This document shows positions 32,701 to 42,254 of a stretch of DNA of 54,425 nt, one piece after another. This DNA comes from an uncultured Candidatus Melainabacteria bacterium. Its GTDB lineage: Bacteria > Cyanobacteriota > Vampirovibrionia > Gastranaerophilales > Gastranaerophilaceae. The notes under the pieces are model-generated. The model did no database searches and was not told where the DNA came from. It saw only the letters and a list, made by a program, of their open reading frames with translations. Both the position numbers and the translations under genes were made by a program. Within the stretch, counting starts at the first letter, position 1, and each line of letters begins with the position of its first letter. The DNA is taken from the NCBI GenBank assembly GCA_934757245.1, contig CAKVLH010000012.1:1-54425 (forward strand), in the 5' to 3' direction.

Positions 32701-35700
32701 CAGCAATCAACCGAGTCTTTGAAACAGAATGTTACTAAGACAGCTGATGCACAAACTACTCTTGGCGAAATCGGCGGTATCAAGACCGGCGAAGTTGACC
32801 AAAATATCATAATTTATGATAAAGACCAACAAGCTATTGGTACGATTACTGCATTAACAACTTCTTCAACTCTTCAAGATATGTTTGATGCTTTATCAGC
32901 TTATGATATTGTAGGAAAAATAGAAAATGGTATTATAAGTTTAACTTCGCCGTCCGGAAATTATGCAGCCGGCAAGATTATGGAAAATTTAGGCGTTGGA
33001 TTCACGACTGATAGAAATGAAACATTTACTGTTGGTCAAACGACGTCTTCGACCTTGGCGATTACGTATACAGATAGCGTGTATGCGAATGAGAATACTA
33101 AATTAAGTGAACTTGGATATAGCAATTTTACTGTAACATTACATAGTGCAGACGGAACTGAAGTTGGAACAAAAACATTTAATGGTGATGAAACTTTAGA
33201 GTTTTTTATGAACGTATTTGCTGGAGAAGAGTATAGAAGCAATCCTGTTTGGGGTAATCTTAATAACGGCGTAATAACTTGGAACTCGTGGAATGGGGCT
33301 TATCTTACATCTTCTTTAGGAAATAATAACGCTCTTATCAAAGTTGACTCTACAACCACAACTGCCGGTAATGCTGCGTCATCAACGCTCAAAGTTACTT
33401 ATACACAAACAAGTTTTGTTGAGCGTACGACAAAACTCAGCGATTTGGGCGTAAATTATTTGACAAGTGCAGTAACTTCAAAAACTGAGGCTCAAGCAGC
33501 AGCAGAAGGTTATACTTGCGTTCATAATGCTAATGAGTTGAGGACTGCTCTATCTGCAAATCAAAATGTAATGCTAATGAATGATATAGATATTGGCAGT
33601 TGGCAACCAATTTCAAACTATAGAGGAACATTTGACGGTAATGGATATACGTTATCCAACCTTAATATTACATCTAATGATAATCAAGTTGGTTTAATTG
33701 GTAATTTAATAAACGGTGGAACAATTAAAAATCTACAATTAAAAAACTGTACAGTATCAGCAACATCAACCACAAGTAATTCAGAGAATGCAGGCTTAGG
33801 AGCCGGAATTCTTGTTGGGAATTTATCCAATGGAACAATTGACAATGTAAGTATAGTTAATAGTTCTGTTAACGGTCAAGTTGTAGGATTAATTGTCGGC
33901 AAACTCGAAAGTGGTGCTATACGCAATTCATTTGCATCAGGTAGTGCTACGAGTTCTGTTTCAAGAGTAGCGACTGCAACTGCTGGTGGTATTGCTGGTA
34001 TTATGCGGAATGGATCTATCGAAAATTGTGGTAGCGTTGTAACAGTTTCTGCCGGACTTTCACTTGGTCATTATAGTACGCTTGGAGCAGGTGGTACAGT
34101 TGGAACTATGAAGGGTAACAATTTTTCTGCAACTATTATAAATTCTTACACTTCAGCAAATGTTGGAATTAGTGGAAGCTACTCTAGCAGCGCTGGCGTT
34201 GGAGCCGGCGCAATAATCGGTGGTTACGCATTCTATGATACAGGTTCAACGAACAATCAAATCTTGAATTCCAAATACGATAGTACTAAGTCAACAGCAG
34301 CTATAGGATATAGTGGAGCAATTACAACAGAAGCCATTGCAGATAAAAGTTTAAGCCAATACACACCTGCTGATATGCTGGTTATTCATGATTCTACAGG
34401 TAAGTTTGTTGCTAAGGTAGATATAGATCCGAATGCTACAGTGCAGGATTTCTTTGATGCAATGAGTCCGTATGGTATATCGAGTACGATTAAGGATGGG
34501 CGTATTGTGCTTTCATCCACTAATGGTAATTATATAACAGGAAAAATTGCCGACGCTTTGGGTATAAGTGTTGAAAACACTACTCTTGAAACTGTAACTG
34601 TACCAAAGGCAAGCACAAGTACGGCAACCGTAACGTACACAGCTGCCGTAACAACAGATACTGCAATTAACACGTTAGCTTCTTGGGTGTCAACAACAGA
34701 TAGCCGAAACTTGATAATATTCAATGCTGACGGTTCAGTATATTCAACAATACGTTTTGCAAGTACAGCTTCACTCGGTTCCGTTATGTCAATGTTGACG
34801 GATGCCGGTTTTGATGTCTCACTTAATTCTGGAGTGATGTCAGTATCTTCTGACGATCACAAGTATATCGGTGGGAAATTGGCAGAGATTCTTGGAATCA
34901 CAACAGTAACCAATACAATCGGCGCGACTGCGACTTCGACCGCTGCTATTCAGTATACTCATACCGCAGCTGCTACAGGTACAACTAAACTCATAAACAC
35001 AATTTATGACGTATCAAAATTGGGAACTATTACATCAAGCGGTGTAACAGGAACATTGTTTGCCATTTCTACTGCTGCTGATTTGTATAATTTAGCACTA
35101 TATCTACAAAAAAGTAGCGCTACAACTAGAGGTAAGACCTTTTTCTTAACCAATGACATTGATTTATCAGGATATTCAAATTGGATAGGCATTGGTACAA
35201 AATCAAAAGAATTCGCTGGTGTATTTGATGGTTGCGGATATAAAATAACTGGACTAAAAATTGATGAAACAGAACCAAGTGTGTCAATAGATAGAGGTTT
35301 GTTTAATGTTGCAGGCTTTGCTACTTTTAAAAATTTAACAATTTCTGATGTTACAATAAATGGTTCTTCTATTACAAATCGAGATAAAGCTTCAGTAAAT
35401 GTTGGTGCTCTTCTTGGACAAGGTTGGGGTAATAATATCAGTGGTATTACAATTGAAAATGCCAATATAACAATAGAAGGAAATGCAACTGCTGGTGGAA
35501 TTATTGGATATAACTCAGGCACTTCTACAATTACAAATTGTTCTACTAGTGGAAGCATAGATGGAAAAGATGGAGCTATAATAGGTGGAGTAGTTGGCTG
35601 GGGAGTTGGATTACATGCTGATATGAACCGTTCTAGTATGTTCTTAAGAGCAGGTAGTGGAAATTATATCCTTGGCGGAATCTTTGGTTATCAAGCGAGC

Positions 35701-38700
35701 TGGGGTAATTCTAGTGTTACGGATTGTTTTTACAGTGGTACAATTATTGGAGCTCGTTCCTCTGATGCGATGCATTGCTTAGGCGGTATTGTTGGAAACA
35801 CAGCATCAACAACGTCATGTAATATTTCTGTTACAAATTGTCTTGTTAACGGTATCTTAGCAAGCTCTTATGGTTCTCAAGTCGGTGCTTTTATAGGATA
35901 TACGAATCAAAATGCAAGTATAACAAATAGTTATAGTACGACTAATAGCACAATTGTTTGTGGTGGTACAGAAAGTTCAGCTACTCTAACTAGTTCCGGA
36001 AATTATGTGAAACAATCTGTTAGTCAAATATATTCAAGGGCAAATAGCAATTGGAGTAAATCAAAGTGGGTAATTTCAAATAGTTCAACATTACCTAGTC
36101 TAAAAATAACAAACGATTATTCAATGTACGTAGATAATAAATTGTACTCTTTTAGTGCTGATTCAACATTAAACAGTATTGCATCAAGTTTGCCACAGGG
36201 TAGTTTTAGTACACAACAACTGTTTTTCATTGGAACTGGTTCAACAATCGTTTCCGGCGGTTTAGCTTCTTTGTTGCAGTTTAGTGGTCAATCTTCCGGT
36301 GCCTACTATACTTATTATAGCAAAAGTCTTCAAGAAAAAGGCAAAGTAGATAATATAGATACTTCTGTTTCCATGTCGAATCTTGTATCAGGTACAAATT
36401 ATATTACTGTTGTCAATAACGGTACAAGCAGGACTATTACATTGACTTCTGGTATGACTTTAGGCTCTGTTCAATCTGCACTTACCAATGCCGGTATAAC
36501 AATGTCTGTTTCCGGCGGTGAAATCACTTTGACAAGTACGGATAGAGATTATATTAGTGGAATGTCAAGCAACTTACAAACTGCATTTAAACTTGCGAAC
36601 AACGGGGTTTATTCAACCTACACCGGAAATTCAAATTCAAACCGTTTATATGAGAAAAAAACACTGAATGCAAGCACGACAGTCAGAGACTTAGGTATTA
36701 CTTCTAATCAAACTATCGTAATCAATCAAAACGGCAAAGATAAAACAATCACTGTTAGTGCTACTACCACAATGGAATCTTTGTGCAATACTCTGGGTGC
36801 TTATGGAGTAAGAGCTAGTGTAAACGGCGGTGAATTAACAATCGGTAATACCAATGATGAAAGCTACGTAAAAACAATTTCTTCAAGTTTAATGAACGCT
36901 TTAAAATTGAATGTTGGAAGCGGTCATACATATACAACAAGTGGAGTTCAGCATTATCAAAATACAAATTCAAATCAGTTATCATTAACTGCAACTGTTA
37001 CAATGACTACAAGTTCTACGTTTGAAGAACTCGGTTTCTCAAGCTCTACAAACGGTGTAACAACGGTTAAAAATTCTAATGGTCAAGAATTCAACATAAC
37101 AATGCATGCGGATAGCACTGTGAGCGACTTCATCCTAGCTCTTGCAGGTGCAGGAATTATGGCATCTGTTCGAGACGGCGTATTTACTGTGAATGCAAAC
37201 GACAACGCATTTATTACCTCAATGGATGCGAATATGCGTAATGCTCTGGGTATTGCATCCGGTGATTTATATACAACAGATACAACCTACTTTAACAAGG
37301 ACTCTGACACACTTACAGTCGGTGCAACTTTCACTGCAAAAACTGACACAACATTCTCAACTATAGGTTTGTCAAATACAGGTTATATTACAGTTGTTTC
37401 AAACGGAACAAAAGATGTTATTGAAATTAATCCAAACCAAAATATTGGCGACATGTTAACGGCTCTAGCAGGTTACGGTATCGCAGCTTCAATAAAAGAC
37501 GGTAAAATTTCGATAAAAGGCAATAGCAATGCTTATGTTGAAGGAATTTCCAATGACTTACAAAATGTTTTGAAACTTACTGCAGGTCAAGATAAATCTT
37601 GGCATACAGAAGTTTATAAGAGTTACGTAAACACTAATTCTGGTGAAAAAACTTTCGGAAAAGAAGAAAGTATTAGCGGAGATGCTGTTCTTAGCACTAT
37701 TAACAGCATGTCAGGAGGAAGTCTCGCTATTCATAAAACTGACGGCACTTTTGTAACAATTTCTGTTGACACATCAAAAACGCTTGACGAATTCTTTGAA
37801 CAAATCGCTCAATACGGTCTTGTTGGTTCTATAGATACTAACGGTGTTGTAAATATTACAGGCGTTGGAAATGTATATTTACAAGCTGTTACCGGCGGAA
37901 GTAACATTCTTACAGCTTTAAAACTCGGCAATGTAGTAACAAACGTCAAGACTGTTACTGTTAACAGAACTTCTAACACGCTTCAACATACAGTTAAATC
38001 CGCAGCTTCCGGAGCTTCTAAGCTATCTGACCTGATAGACAGCAAAGGAAATACAATTACATTCACTTCCACAGATGAAACTCCGCTTCTTTTGACAACT
38101 AAATCTAATGCAGGAAATCAAAACGTAACATTAACATTCTCAAAAACAGACACAATTTATGATGTTATAGATAAGCTTGCAGAATACGGAATTAACGCTT
38201 CGATTGATGTGAACGGCAAATTCACCGCAACAAGTCCAACGCTTACGGATTTTGATATTAAAGGTACGCTTGGTGAATTCTTGATGACAAACAGCTACAC
38301 CAAGAATTATGGAGTAGACACGACGACAAACATATCTTCTATTTTGCAAAGAAAAGATGTCGTTAACATGGACAATTCTACAAAATTGTCTGAATTGGGT
38401 GTTCAAGCAGGCGCTGCTAATAGCAATATTACGATTAATCAAGAAGGCGTTAAATATACGGTTGACGTTTCAGCGCTTCAAACTGTAGGTGATTTTAGAA
38501 ACTTGCTTTCAAAATACGGATTCAATTCTTATATCGACGACAAAGGCAGATTGAACGTAATTGGCGTTGGAAATTCTACATTAGAAAATGTTAATGGCGG
38601 TTCTAATATTCTTGATGTATTTGGATTAACAAATTGGAGTTTAGGCGAAATGACGCAACAAAGCGGTTATTTGGGCGACACTCAAGTTAATGTTGTTAAA

Positions 38701-41700
38701 ATCGGAATGAAGAACAAGCTTTCTGAACTTACGGATGCAAGTGGTAAGAACTTAGGAATTACAGGCGGTCAAATCTTTGTTTACCAAGACGGAACAAGAA
38801 GTGCTATTAATATTAACACAGATGACACGCTTGAAACTCTTGCCGCAAAACTTTCTCAATACGGAATTACAGTCGGACTTTCCAGCGAAGGTAAGTTATA
38901 CTTTGACGGCAATAATAATAGTTACTTAACAACAGACGGTATCACAAGTTCAAATGCGTCAAACATCTTAGATAAAATCGGAATTGCCGGAAATTGGTCA
39001 ACAAGATATGATTCAACAAGTAAAAACTTAGAATATACCGAAACTAAAAATGACAAAGTTAACGGTTCAACTAAGCTGAAAGACTTAAAGGATTCAAGCG
39101 GAAATAATATCGGAATTACAAATGGTTCATACTATGTATATTCTAATGGAGTTAGAAATACTGAAACCATTGATGATAATACAACTGTAAATGATTTTAT
39201 GTCAACTTTAGCAAAATATGGTTTAGTTGCAGATTTTGATGAAAACGGTTCTTTAAAAGTTGGAGCATATAATAACAGCTATCTTGCAACTTCTGCACTT
39301 GCAGGGGATAATTCTAATGTGGTTTCAGCTCTATTTGAACAATGGAACTTTGTAAATATTTACACTTCAAACAACTTAGATATTCCGACAGATGAAGTTC
39401 GCGCAATTACAAAAGATACAAAACTTGCAGATATCAACGAAGGAACTTACCAAAATGGTTTGATTAGCGTAATTCATGATGGCGTTAAGACAAATATTTC
39501 GCTTTCTGCTGACGCAACAGTCGGAACTTTAATGGACGAATTGGCTCTTTATGGTTTTGAATCTGTAATCAACAGCAACGGTCAATTGATTATTAAAAAT
39601 ACAGGCGATAGCAAACTTGAAAATTGCACAGGAACCGGCGCATCAAATGCTCTGGAATTACTTGGAATTAATTTAAATAGTTGGATTAATACAAATAACT
39701 ACAAGAGTGGCAGTTTAAGCATAAACGGTACTACTACTGCATCCGTAAACGCTACAAGAGATACTATGTTGTCTGAATTGGGCGTAAGTACGGGCGAATA
39801 CTATATTTACAATAACGGTGTTAAATATACCGCGATGATTTCTTCTGACGAAACATTAGGTTCATTCATGGATACATTAAAGAGCTTCGGCTTAGAAACC
39901 AGTCTTGTACAAGGTGCAGACGGCGCTGTGTTGAAGCTTGTAGGTAAAGGTGATTCTTATATTAAAAAGTCAGGAAGTGTAACAAATTCATCAAACGTTG
40001 TAGAAAAATTATTTGGAAATAATATCGCCGAAACGAAAGAATATTCAGGCTTGCAACAAACATCTAAAGTTGAAACAACAAAGCCTGCTGCAACAGAAGA
40101 AACTCGTTTGGATTATTTCGGCGTTACAACAGGCGATGTGAATGTAATCGTAAATGGTCAATCTAATATAATTAAAATTACGGCAGACGAAACTATTGGC
40201 AGTTTAATTGATAAATTCAACGCACTCGGACTTAATGCTACTCTTTCCGCTAGTGGTCAAATTATGGTTCAAAGCGGATACGATACAATGACGATTGCTA
40301 CAACAGGAACAACGTCAAATGTATTAGGCAAGTTAGGTTTAACTTATCAGAAAGATTTGGGCGGATATTCTGCAAGCGGAACGGTTGTAAATTCAACAAC
40401 TTCTGAGATTGTTGAAAAGACTTTGTCTGTGGCAAATTATGCGGATTTGAATACTAATTTAGGTGATTTAAATATTTCTGAAGGAACATTAACTATATAT
40501 AGAGACGGTCAAAAAGCACAAATAAACATAAACAGAGATAAAACAACTGGTAAAATAACTGATACGTTTAAAACATTGCAATCTAAAATTTCTACAGAAT
40601 TTAAAAATGATAACGACGTTATTGTTGATTTTGAAGACGGCAAGTTAAAAATTTATTCAAAATCAGGCAAGAGAATTGAAGTTGGTTCAACTTCTGATGG
40701 AAGCAATTTCAGCGCAATAACCGGTATTAGCACCGATGAAAACGGAGTTGCAAGAAGCGCTAGAGAATTATATTGTGTAAATGGAGATTCTGTTCTTACA
40801 ACAAGCGGAATCTTTAGAGCCGGAAATGTTAAAGCTGGTACATTTACAATCGGTGATGCAATATTCACAATTGATGATACAACAACGCTTTCTAATTTGG
40901 TTGCACAAATCAATTCCAGCGAAAAAGCTAACGCAACAGCATTCTGGGATAATGTTGACGGAAAATTTGTAATCAAATCAAAATCTACAGGTTCAGCCTT
41001 AGTTAATATTGAAGCCGGAACAAGTAACTTTACTGATATACTTGGTTTAACAAGTTCAACTTGGAACGCTGATGGCGCTATAAATACGACAAAAATGAAC
41101 ATTAAAACACAAGAAATCGGTGAAAACGCTAAAGTTAAGATTAATGGAACAACATATACATCAACATCTAATACTTTAGATAGCGATATAACAAGAATTA
41201 AAGGTTTGAAAATTAATCTTAAAGGACTTACAAAAGACGAAGTTGTAACAATAAAAGTTGAACGAGATAAGGAAACTTTGGCAAATGCTGTTTCTGGCGT
41301 AGTTGATTCTTATAACGAATTAATGAAAAATCTTGATGAATCTATGGCGTCTGATGGCGATTTGAGACACGAATCTACATTAAAACTTATCAGAAATCAA
41401 TTAAGAAATTTAATGACAAGTTCTGATGCGGGAACTACTGTGTTCAAAAACTTGGATTCAATTGGTATATCAGTCGCTTCTGCAAGCGGAAGTAACATTG
41501 CAACAAGTAACAGCGCAATTATTAGCATGACATTTGATAAGGATAAATTCTTTAAAGCATTCGAAGCTGATCAAGATGCTGTAAAAGCTTTGTTAATCGG
41601 AAGTGCTAATAATAAAGGTATTTTCTCTAAACTTGAAACAGAAGTAGAATCTGCGCTTGCAGGTGTTTCCGGATATTTTGCAACAACTGAAGCAAGTTAT

Positions 41701-41850
41701 AAGCAAAAAGTCAGAGATTTAGATACGAAAATTAAAAAAGCGAACAAAGAAGTTGACAGATATAAGGCAAGATTAGAATCAAAATTCCAATCTATGGATA
41801 TGTTGATTGCGCAAATGCAACAACAATATAGTTCATTCTTAAAGACTTAG
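29752..41850 (+). CDS. Giant FliD-like protein with IN-motif repeats and beta-helix inserts
   Basis: 4032 residues; ordinary FliD (filament cap, HAP2) is about 450-700. Residues 1-110 are a canonical FliD N-terminus (SFSGLASGLDTSSWVESLVA, then a coiled coil). The last 230 residues are a canonical FliD C-terminus (SGVVDSYNELMKNL, NLDSIGISV, final coiled coil KVRDLDTKIKKANKEVDRYK). Between them lie about 25 units of roughly 110-130 residues. Each has the flagellin-hook-IN pattern T-K-L-x-E-L-G-V-x-x-G, a strand pair, T-L-G-D-F-I-x-x-L, G-I-x-A, then a DG strand and ALGL/ALGI. Units 11 and 13 are interrupted by GLUG-like beta-helix segments at about residues 1255-1530 and 1770-2115. The frame is open throughout. 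No flagellar gene is adjacent. The start follows FliD homology; the ribosome site is weak. A role as a giant cap or adhesin is inference. Confidence 0.9.
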   Translation: MSISFSGLASGLDTSSWVESLVALKKAKVTSLEEQKKEVQSLQQTLSQIKSFFSSFRSMLEKVTDAKLGAGSSMDLFAQNLAISSNLQALTAAATSEAEEATYNVKVDKLATETRANSNYSYMTTIVQTTTATADSKLINLGVKAGGIGVTVNGIKHGISITENDTISTFIEKLQNIGVKASYNEKTGIFSVDVSATAIDEGNTDIVKALHLGGVNEGYTSKDLTTTKTDTVYSAATESTKMSELGVKAGTITINANDKDYNIAITNNTTLGDFIKALNDNKIEATLDKTGVFTISDATIKNEGGTGILKALGLAVDIYGKSQVTGNLKHETITTQTTTATTSTKLKELEGGSGIKDGQTVIVKNSNNKLTTITVGTTSTLGDLLTGLTNAGLYAALKSDGTVEISGGTITGGTFKAEEVLGLEKEPYTAMVTGKPLTETVEVHKIVDLSTRLVDDLKVKEGYLEVTDANGDKYYEKIYSGQTIADFMTDMGNLGINTKLDDKTGVLTITGGAFKTLTDADVQALIADHKITETQDRYKKGTNLLECLYGSGTISTDHITVASTYSKTKALRHTVVDTVRATNATTLGKLGLTADGTAIFNVRGENRTVSVKTDTTIDGLITKLQEQGIAASWDEDNSRLTIENATLTGGTSNLANVLDLTTTVAGKYVTSSGLYAKETIAVDATRDTTLDKYGIANSMSEADRTLKIYNSEGNLKTSTILTETTKIGDIVDLINKQDGITAVLNEGHLTISNGYIENATLEASMDLKTSNKSSYVLGNVKTVTTNAAVTGETTLKEIFDTIGTSSYVQSGYDLKFNDKSISVSATTTLNDLINKIYENGGTASLDKTGRLSINGGVLTGTVAQALGMTSSTHTSSVSATGETLYTNTNQYADRNTTFKDLGIEDNKTYTVYNSLKQATTTVTVSNTTSIGSFLDSLKAHGIDGTISNGTIRLTSPNGTYIQGTLPTALGITDYTTTESINTNQQSTESLKQNVTKTADAQTTLGEIGGIKTGEVDQNIIIYDKDQQAIGTITALTTSSTLQDMFDALSAYDIVGKIENGIISLTSPSGNYAAGKIMENLGVGFTTDRNETFTVGQTTSSTLAITYTDSVYANENTKLSELGYSNFTVTLHSADGTEVGTKTFNGDETLEFFMNVFAGEEYRSNPVWGNLNNGVITWNSWNGAYLTSSLGNNNALIKVDSTTTTAGNAASSTLKVTYTQTSFVERTTKLSDLGVNYLTSAVTSKTEAQAAAEGYTCVHNANELRTALSANQNVMLMNDIDIGSWQPISNYRGTFDGNGYTLSNLNITSNDNQVGLIGNLINGGTIKNLQLKNCTVSATSTTSNSENAGLGAGILVGNLSNGTIDNVSIVNSSVNGQVVGLIVGKLESGAIRNSFASGSATSSVSRVATATAGGIAGIMRNGSIENCGSVVTVSAGLSLGHYSTLGAGGTVGTMKGNNFSATIINSYTSANVGISGSYSSSAGVGAGAIIGGYAFYDTGSTNNQILNSKYDSTKSTAAIGYSGAITTEAIADKSLSQYTPADMLVIHDSTGKFVAKVDIDPNATVQDFFDAMSPYGISSTIKDGRIVLSSTNGNYITGKIADALGISVENTTLETVTVPKASTSTATVTYTAAVTTDTAINTLASWVSTTDSRNLIIFNADGSVYSTIRFASTASLGSVMSMLTDAGFDVSLNSGVMSVSSDDHKYIGGKLAEILGITTVTNTIGATATSTAAIQYTHTAAATGTTKLINTIYDVSKLGTITSSGVTGTLFAISTAADLYNLALYLQKSSATTRGKTFFLTNDIDLSGYSNWIGIGTKSKEFAGVFDGCGYKITGLKIDETEPSVSIDRGLFNVAGFATFKNLTISDVTINGSSITNRDKASVNVGALLGQGWGNNISGITIENANITIEGNATAGGIIGYNSGTSTITNCSTSGSIDGKDGAIIGGVVGWGVGLHADMNRSSMFLRAGSGNYILGGIFGYQASWGNSSVTDCFYSGTIIGARSSDAMHCLGGIVGNTASTTSCNISVTNCLVNGILASSYGSQVGAFIGYTNQNASITNSYSTTNSTIVCGGTESSATLTSSGNYVKQSVSQIYSRANSNWSKSKWVISNSSTLPSLKITNDYSMYVDNKLYSFSADSTLNSIASSLPQGSFSTQQLFFIGTGSTIVSGGLASLLQFSGQSSGAYYTYYSKSLQEKGKVDNIDTSVSMSNLVSGTNYITVVNNGTSRTITLTSGMTLGSVQSALTNAGITMSVSGGEITLTSTDRDYISGMSSNLQTAFKLANNGVYSTYTGNSNSNRLYEKKTLNASTTVRDLGITSNQTIVINQNGKDKTITVSATTTMESLCNTLGAYGVRASVNGGELTIGNTNDESYVKTISSSLMNALKLNVGSGHTYTTSGVQHYQNTNSNQLSLTATVTMTTSSTFEELGFSSSTNGVTTVKNSNGQEFNITMHADSTVSDFILALAGAGIMASVRDGVFTVNANDNAFITSMDANMRNALGIASGDLYTTDTTYFNKDSDTLTVGATFTAKTDTTFSTIGLSNTGYITVVSNGTKDVIEINPNQNIGDMLTALAGYGIAASIKDGKISIKGNSNAYVEGISNDLQNVLKLTAGQDKSWHTEVYKSYVNTNSGEKTFGKEESISGDAVLSTINSMSGGSLAIHKTDGTFVTISVDTSKTLDEFFEQIAQYGLVGSIDTNGVVNITGVGNVYLQAVTGGSNILTALKLGNVVTNVKTVTVNRTSNTLQHTVKSAASGASKLSDLIDSKGNTITFTSTDETPLLLTTKSNAGNQNVTLTFSKTDTIYDVIDKLAEYGINASIDVNGKFTATSPTLTDFDIKGTLGEFLMTNSYTKNYGVDTTTNISSILQRKDVVNMDNSTKLSELGVQAGAANSNITINQEGVKYTVDVSALQTVGDFRNLLSKYGFNSYIDDKGRLNVIGVGNSTLENVNGGSNILDVFGLTNWSLGEMTQQSGYLGDTQVNVVKIGMKNKLSELTDASGKNLGITGGQIFVYQDGTRSAININTDDTLETLAAKLSQYGITVGLSSEGKLYFDGNNNSYLTTDGITSSNASNILDKIGIAGNWSTRYDSTSKNLEYTETKNDKVNGSTKLKDLKDSSGNNIGITNGSYYVYSNGVRNTETIDDNTTVNDFMSTLAKYGLVADFDENGSLKVGAYNNSYLATSALAGDNSNVVSALFEQWNFVNIYTSNNLDIPTDEVRAITKDTKLADINEGTYQNGLISVIHDGVKTNISLSADATVGTLMDELALYGFESVINSNGQLIIKNTGDSKLENCTGTGASNALELLGINLNSWINTNNYKSGSLSINGTTTASVNATRDTMLSELGVSTGEYYIYNNGVKYTAMISSDETLGSFMDTLKSFGLETSLVQGADGAVLKLVGKGDSYIKKSGSVTNSSNVVEKLFGNNIAETKEYSGLQQTSKVETTKPAATEETRLDYFGVTTGDVNVIVNGQSNIIKITADETIGSLIDKFNALGLNATLSASGQIMVQSGYDTMTIATTGTTSNVLGKLGLTYQKDLGGYSASGTVVNSTTSEIVEKTLSVANYADLNTNLGDLNISEGTLTIYRDGQKAQININRDKTTGKITDTFKTLQSKISTEFKNDNDVIVDFEDGKLKIYSKSGKRIEVGSTSDGSNFSAITGISTDENGVARSARELYCVNGDSVLTTSGIFRAGNVKAGTFTIGDAIFTIDDTTTLSNLVAQINSSEKANATAFWDNVDGKFVIKSKSTGSALVNIEAGTSNFTDILGLTSSTWNADGAINTTKMNIKTQEIGENAKVKINGTTYTSTSNTLDSDITRIKGLKINLKGLTKDEVVTIKVERDKETLANAVSGVVDSYNELMKNLDESMASDGDLRHESTLKLIRNQLRNLMTSSDAGTTVFKNLDSIGISVASASGSNIATSNSAIISMTFDKDKFFKAFEADQDAVKALLIGSANNKGIFSKLETEVESALAGVSGYFATTEASYKQKVRDLDTKIKKANKEVDRYKARLESKFQSMDMLIAQMQQQYSSFLKT

Positions 41851-41907
41851 GTATGATGGTTCGCGCTTTTTAAGTTGTCAGGTTATCGGTGCTTGTTATA
41901 GGTTATC

Positions 41908-41933
41908 GGTGCGCAAGTGTGCGCACCCTACAA
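41908..41933 (-). repeat. Dispersed repeat family E, copy 2
   Basis: Inverted match to 14526-14550, with a GGTGCGCA...TGCGCACC hairpin. Confidence 0.7.
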
Positions 41934-41946
41934 TGGCTTGTTTTAA

Positions 41947-41982
41947 ATAAACATCTTTAGCGCATCCCCTCCCTCGGGGGAG
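41947..41982 (+). repeat. Dispersed repeat family B, copy 2
   Basis: AACATCTTTAGCGCATCCCC and the following TCCCTCGGGGGAG are identical to 379-414. Confidence 0.85.
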
Positions 41983-42016
41983 GGCAAGGGAGAGGGTTTT
42001 ATTAATTTTTTAGATA

Positions 42017-42114
42017 TAACACCCTCTCTAGAATTTCTAAATTCAAGGGCTAAGTCAAATAATAAATTTTACGCCCTTTCATTAAGAAATTCTATCTCTC
42101 CATTGGAGAGAGTT
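42017..42114 (+). repeat. Dispersed repeat family C, copy 2
   Basis: About 98 bp matching 503-602 with few differences, same orientation, again 3' of family B. Confidence 0.85.
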
Positions 42115-42188
42115 ACTACAATCGCCATTTAACCTTTTTTTACTTGGATTGCCATGAAAATCTGCCAATTTTCTCGTAATGACGCGAA

Positions 42189-42228
42189 GCCTGTAAGTCT
42201 GACGCCCAGCCTGTAAGTCTGACGCCCA
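42189..42228 (+). repeat. 20-bp direct duplication
   Basis: Two perfect tandem copies of GCCTGTAAGTCTGACGCCCA, leading into GTCATTGCGAGG, the start of a common REP-like sequence. Confidence 0.85.
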
Positions 42229-42254
42229 GTCATTGCGAGGTGCAACAACCAAAT

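Larger units (their letters stand above)
41851..42254. other. Gene-free region rich in dispersed repeats
   Basis: About 400 bp between the giant gene and the convergent nucleotidase gene. It holds repeats E, B and C, a 20-bp tandem duplication, and fragments of an ATTGCGAGG-type repeat. No terminator with a clear T-run was found for the giant gene. Confidence 0.7.

Noticed and set aside
35004..35558. 184-codon minus-strand frame inside the giant gene
   Set aside because: It is a shadow of Thr/Ser/Asn-rich codons on the plus strand, with no initiation signal; similar minus-strand frames occur along the whole gene.
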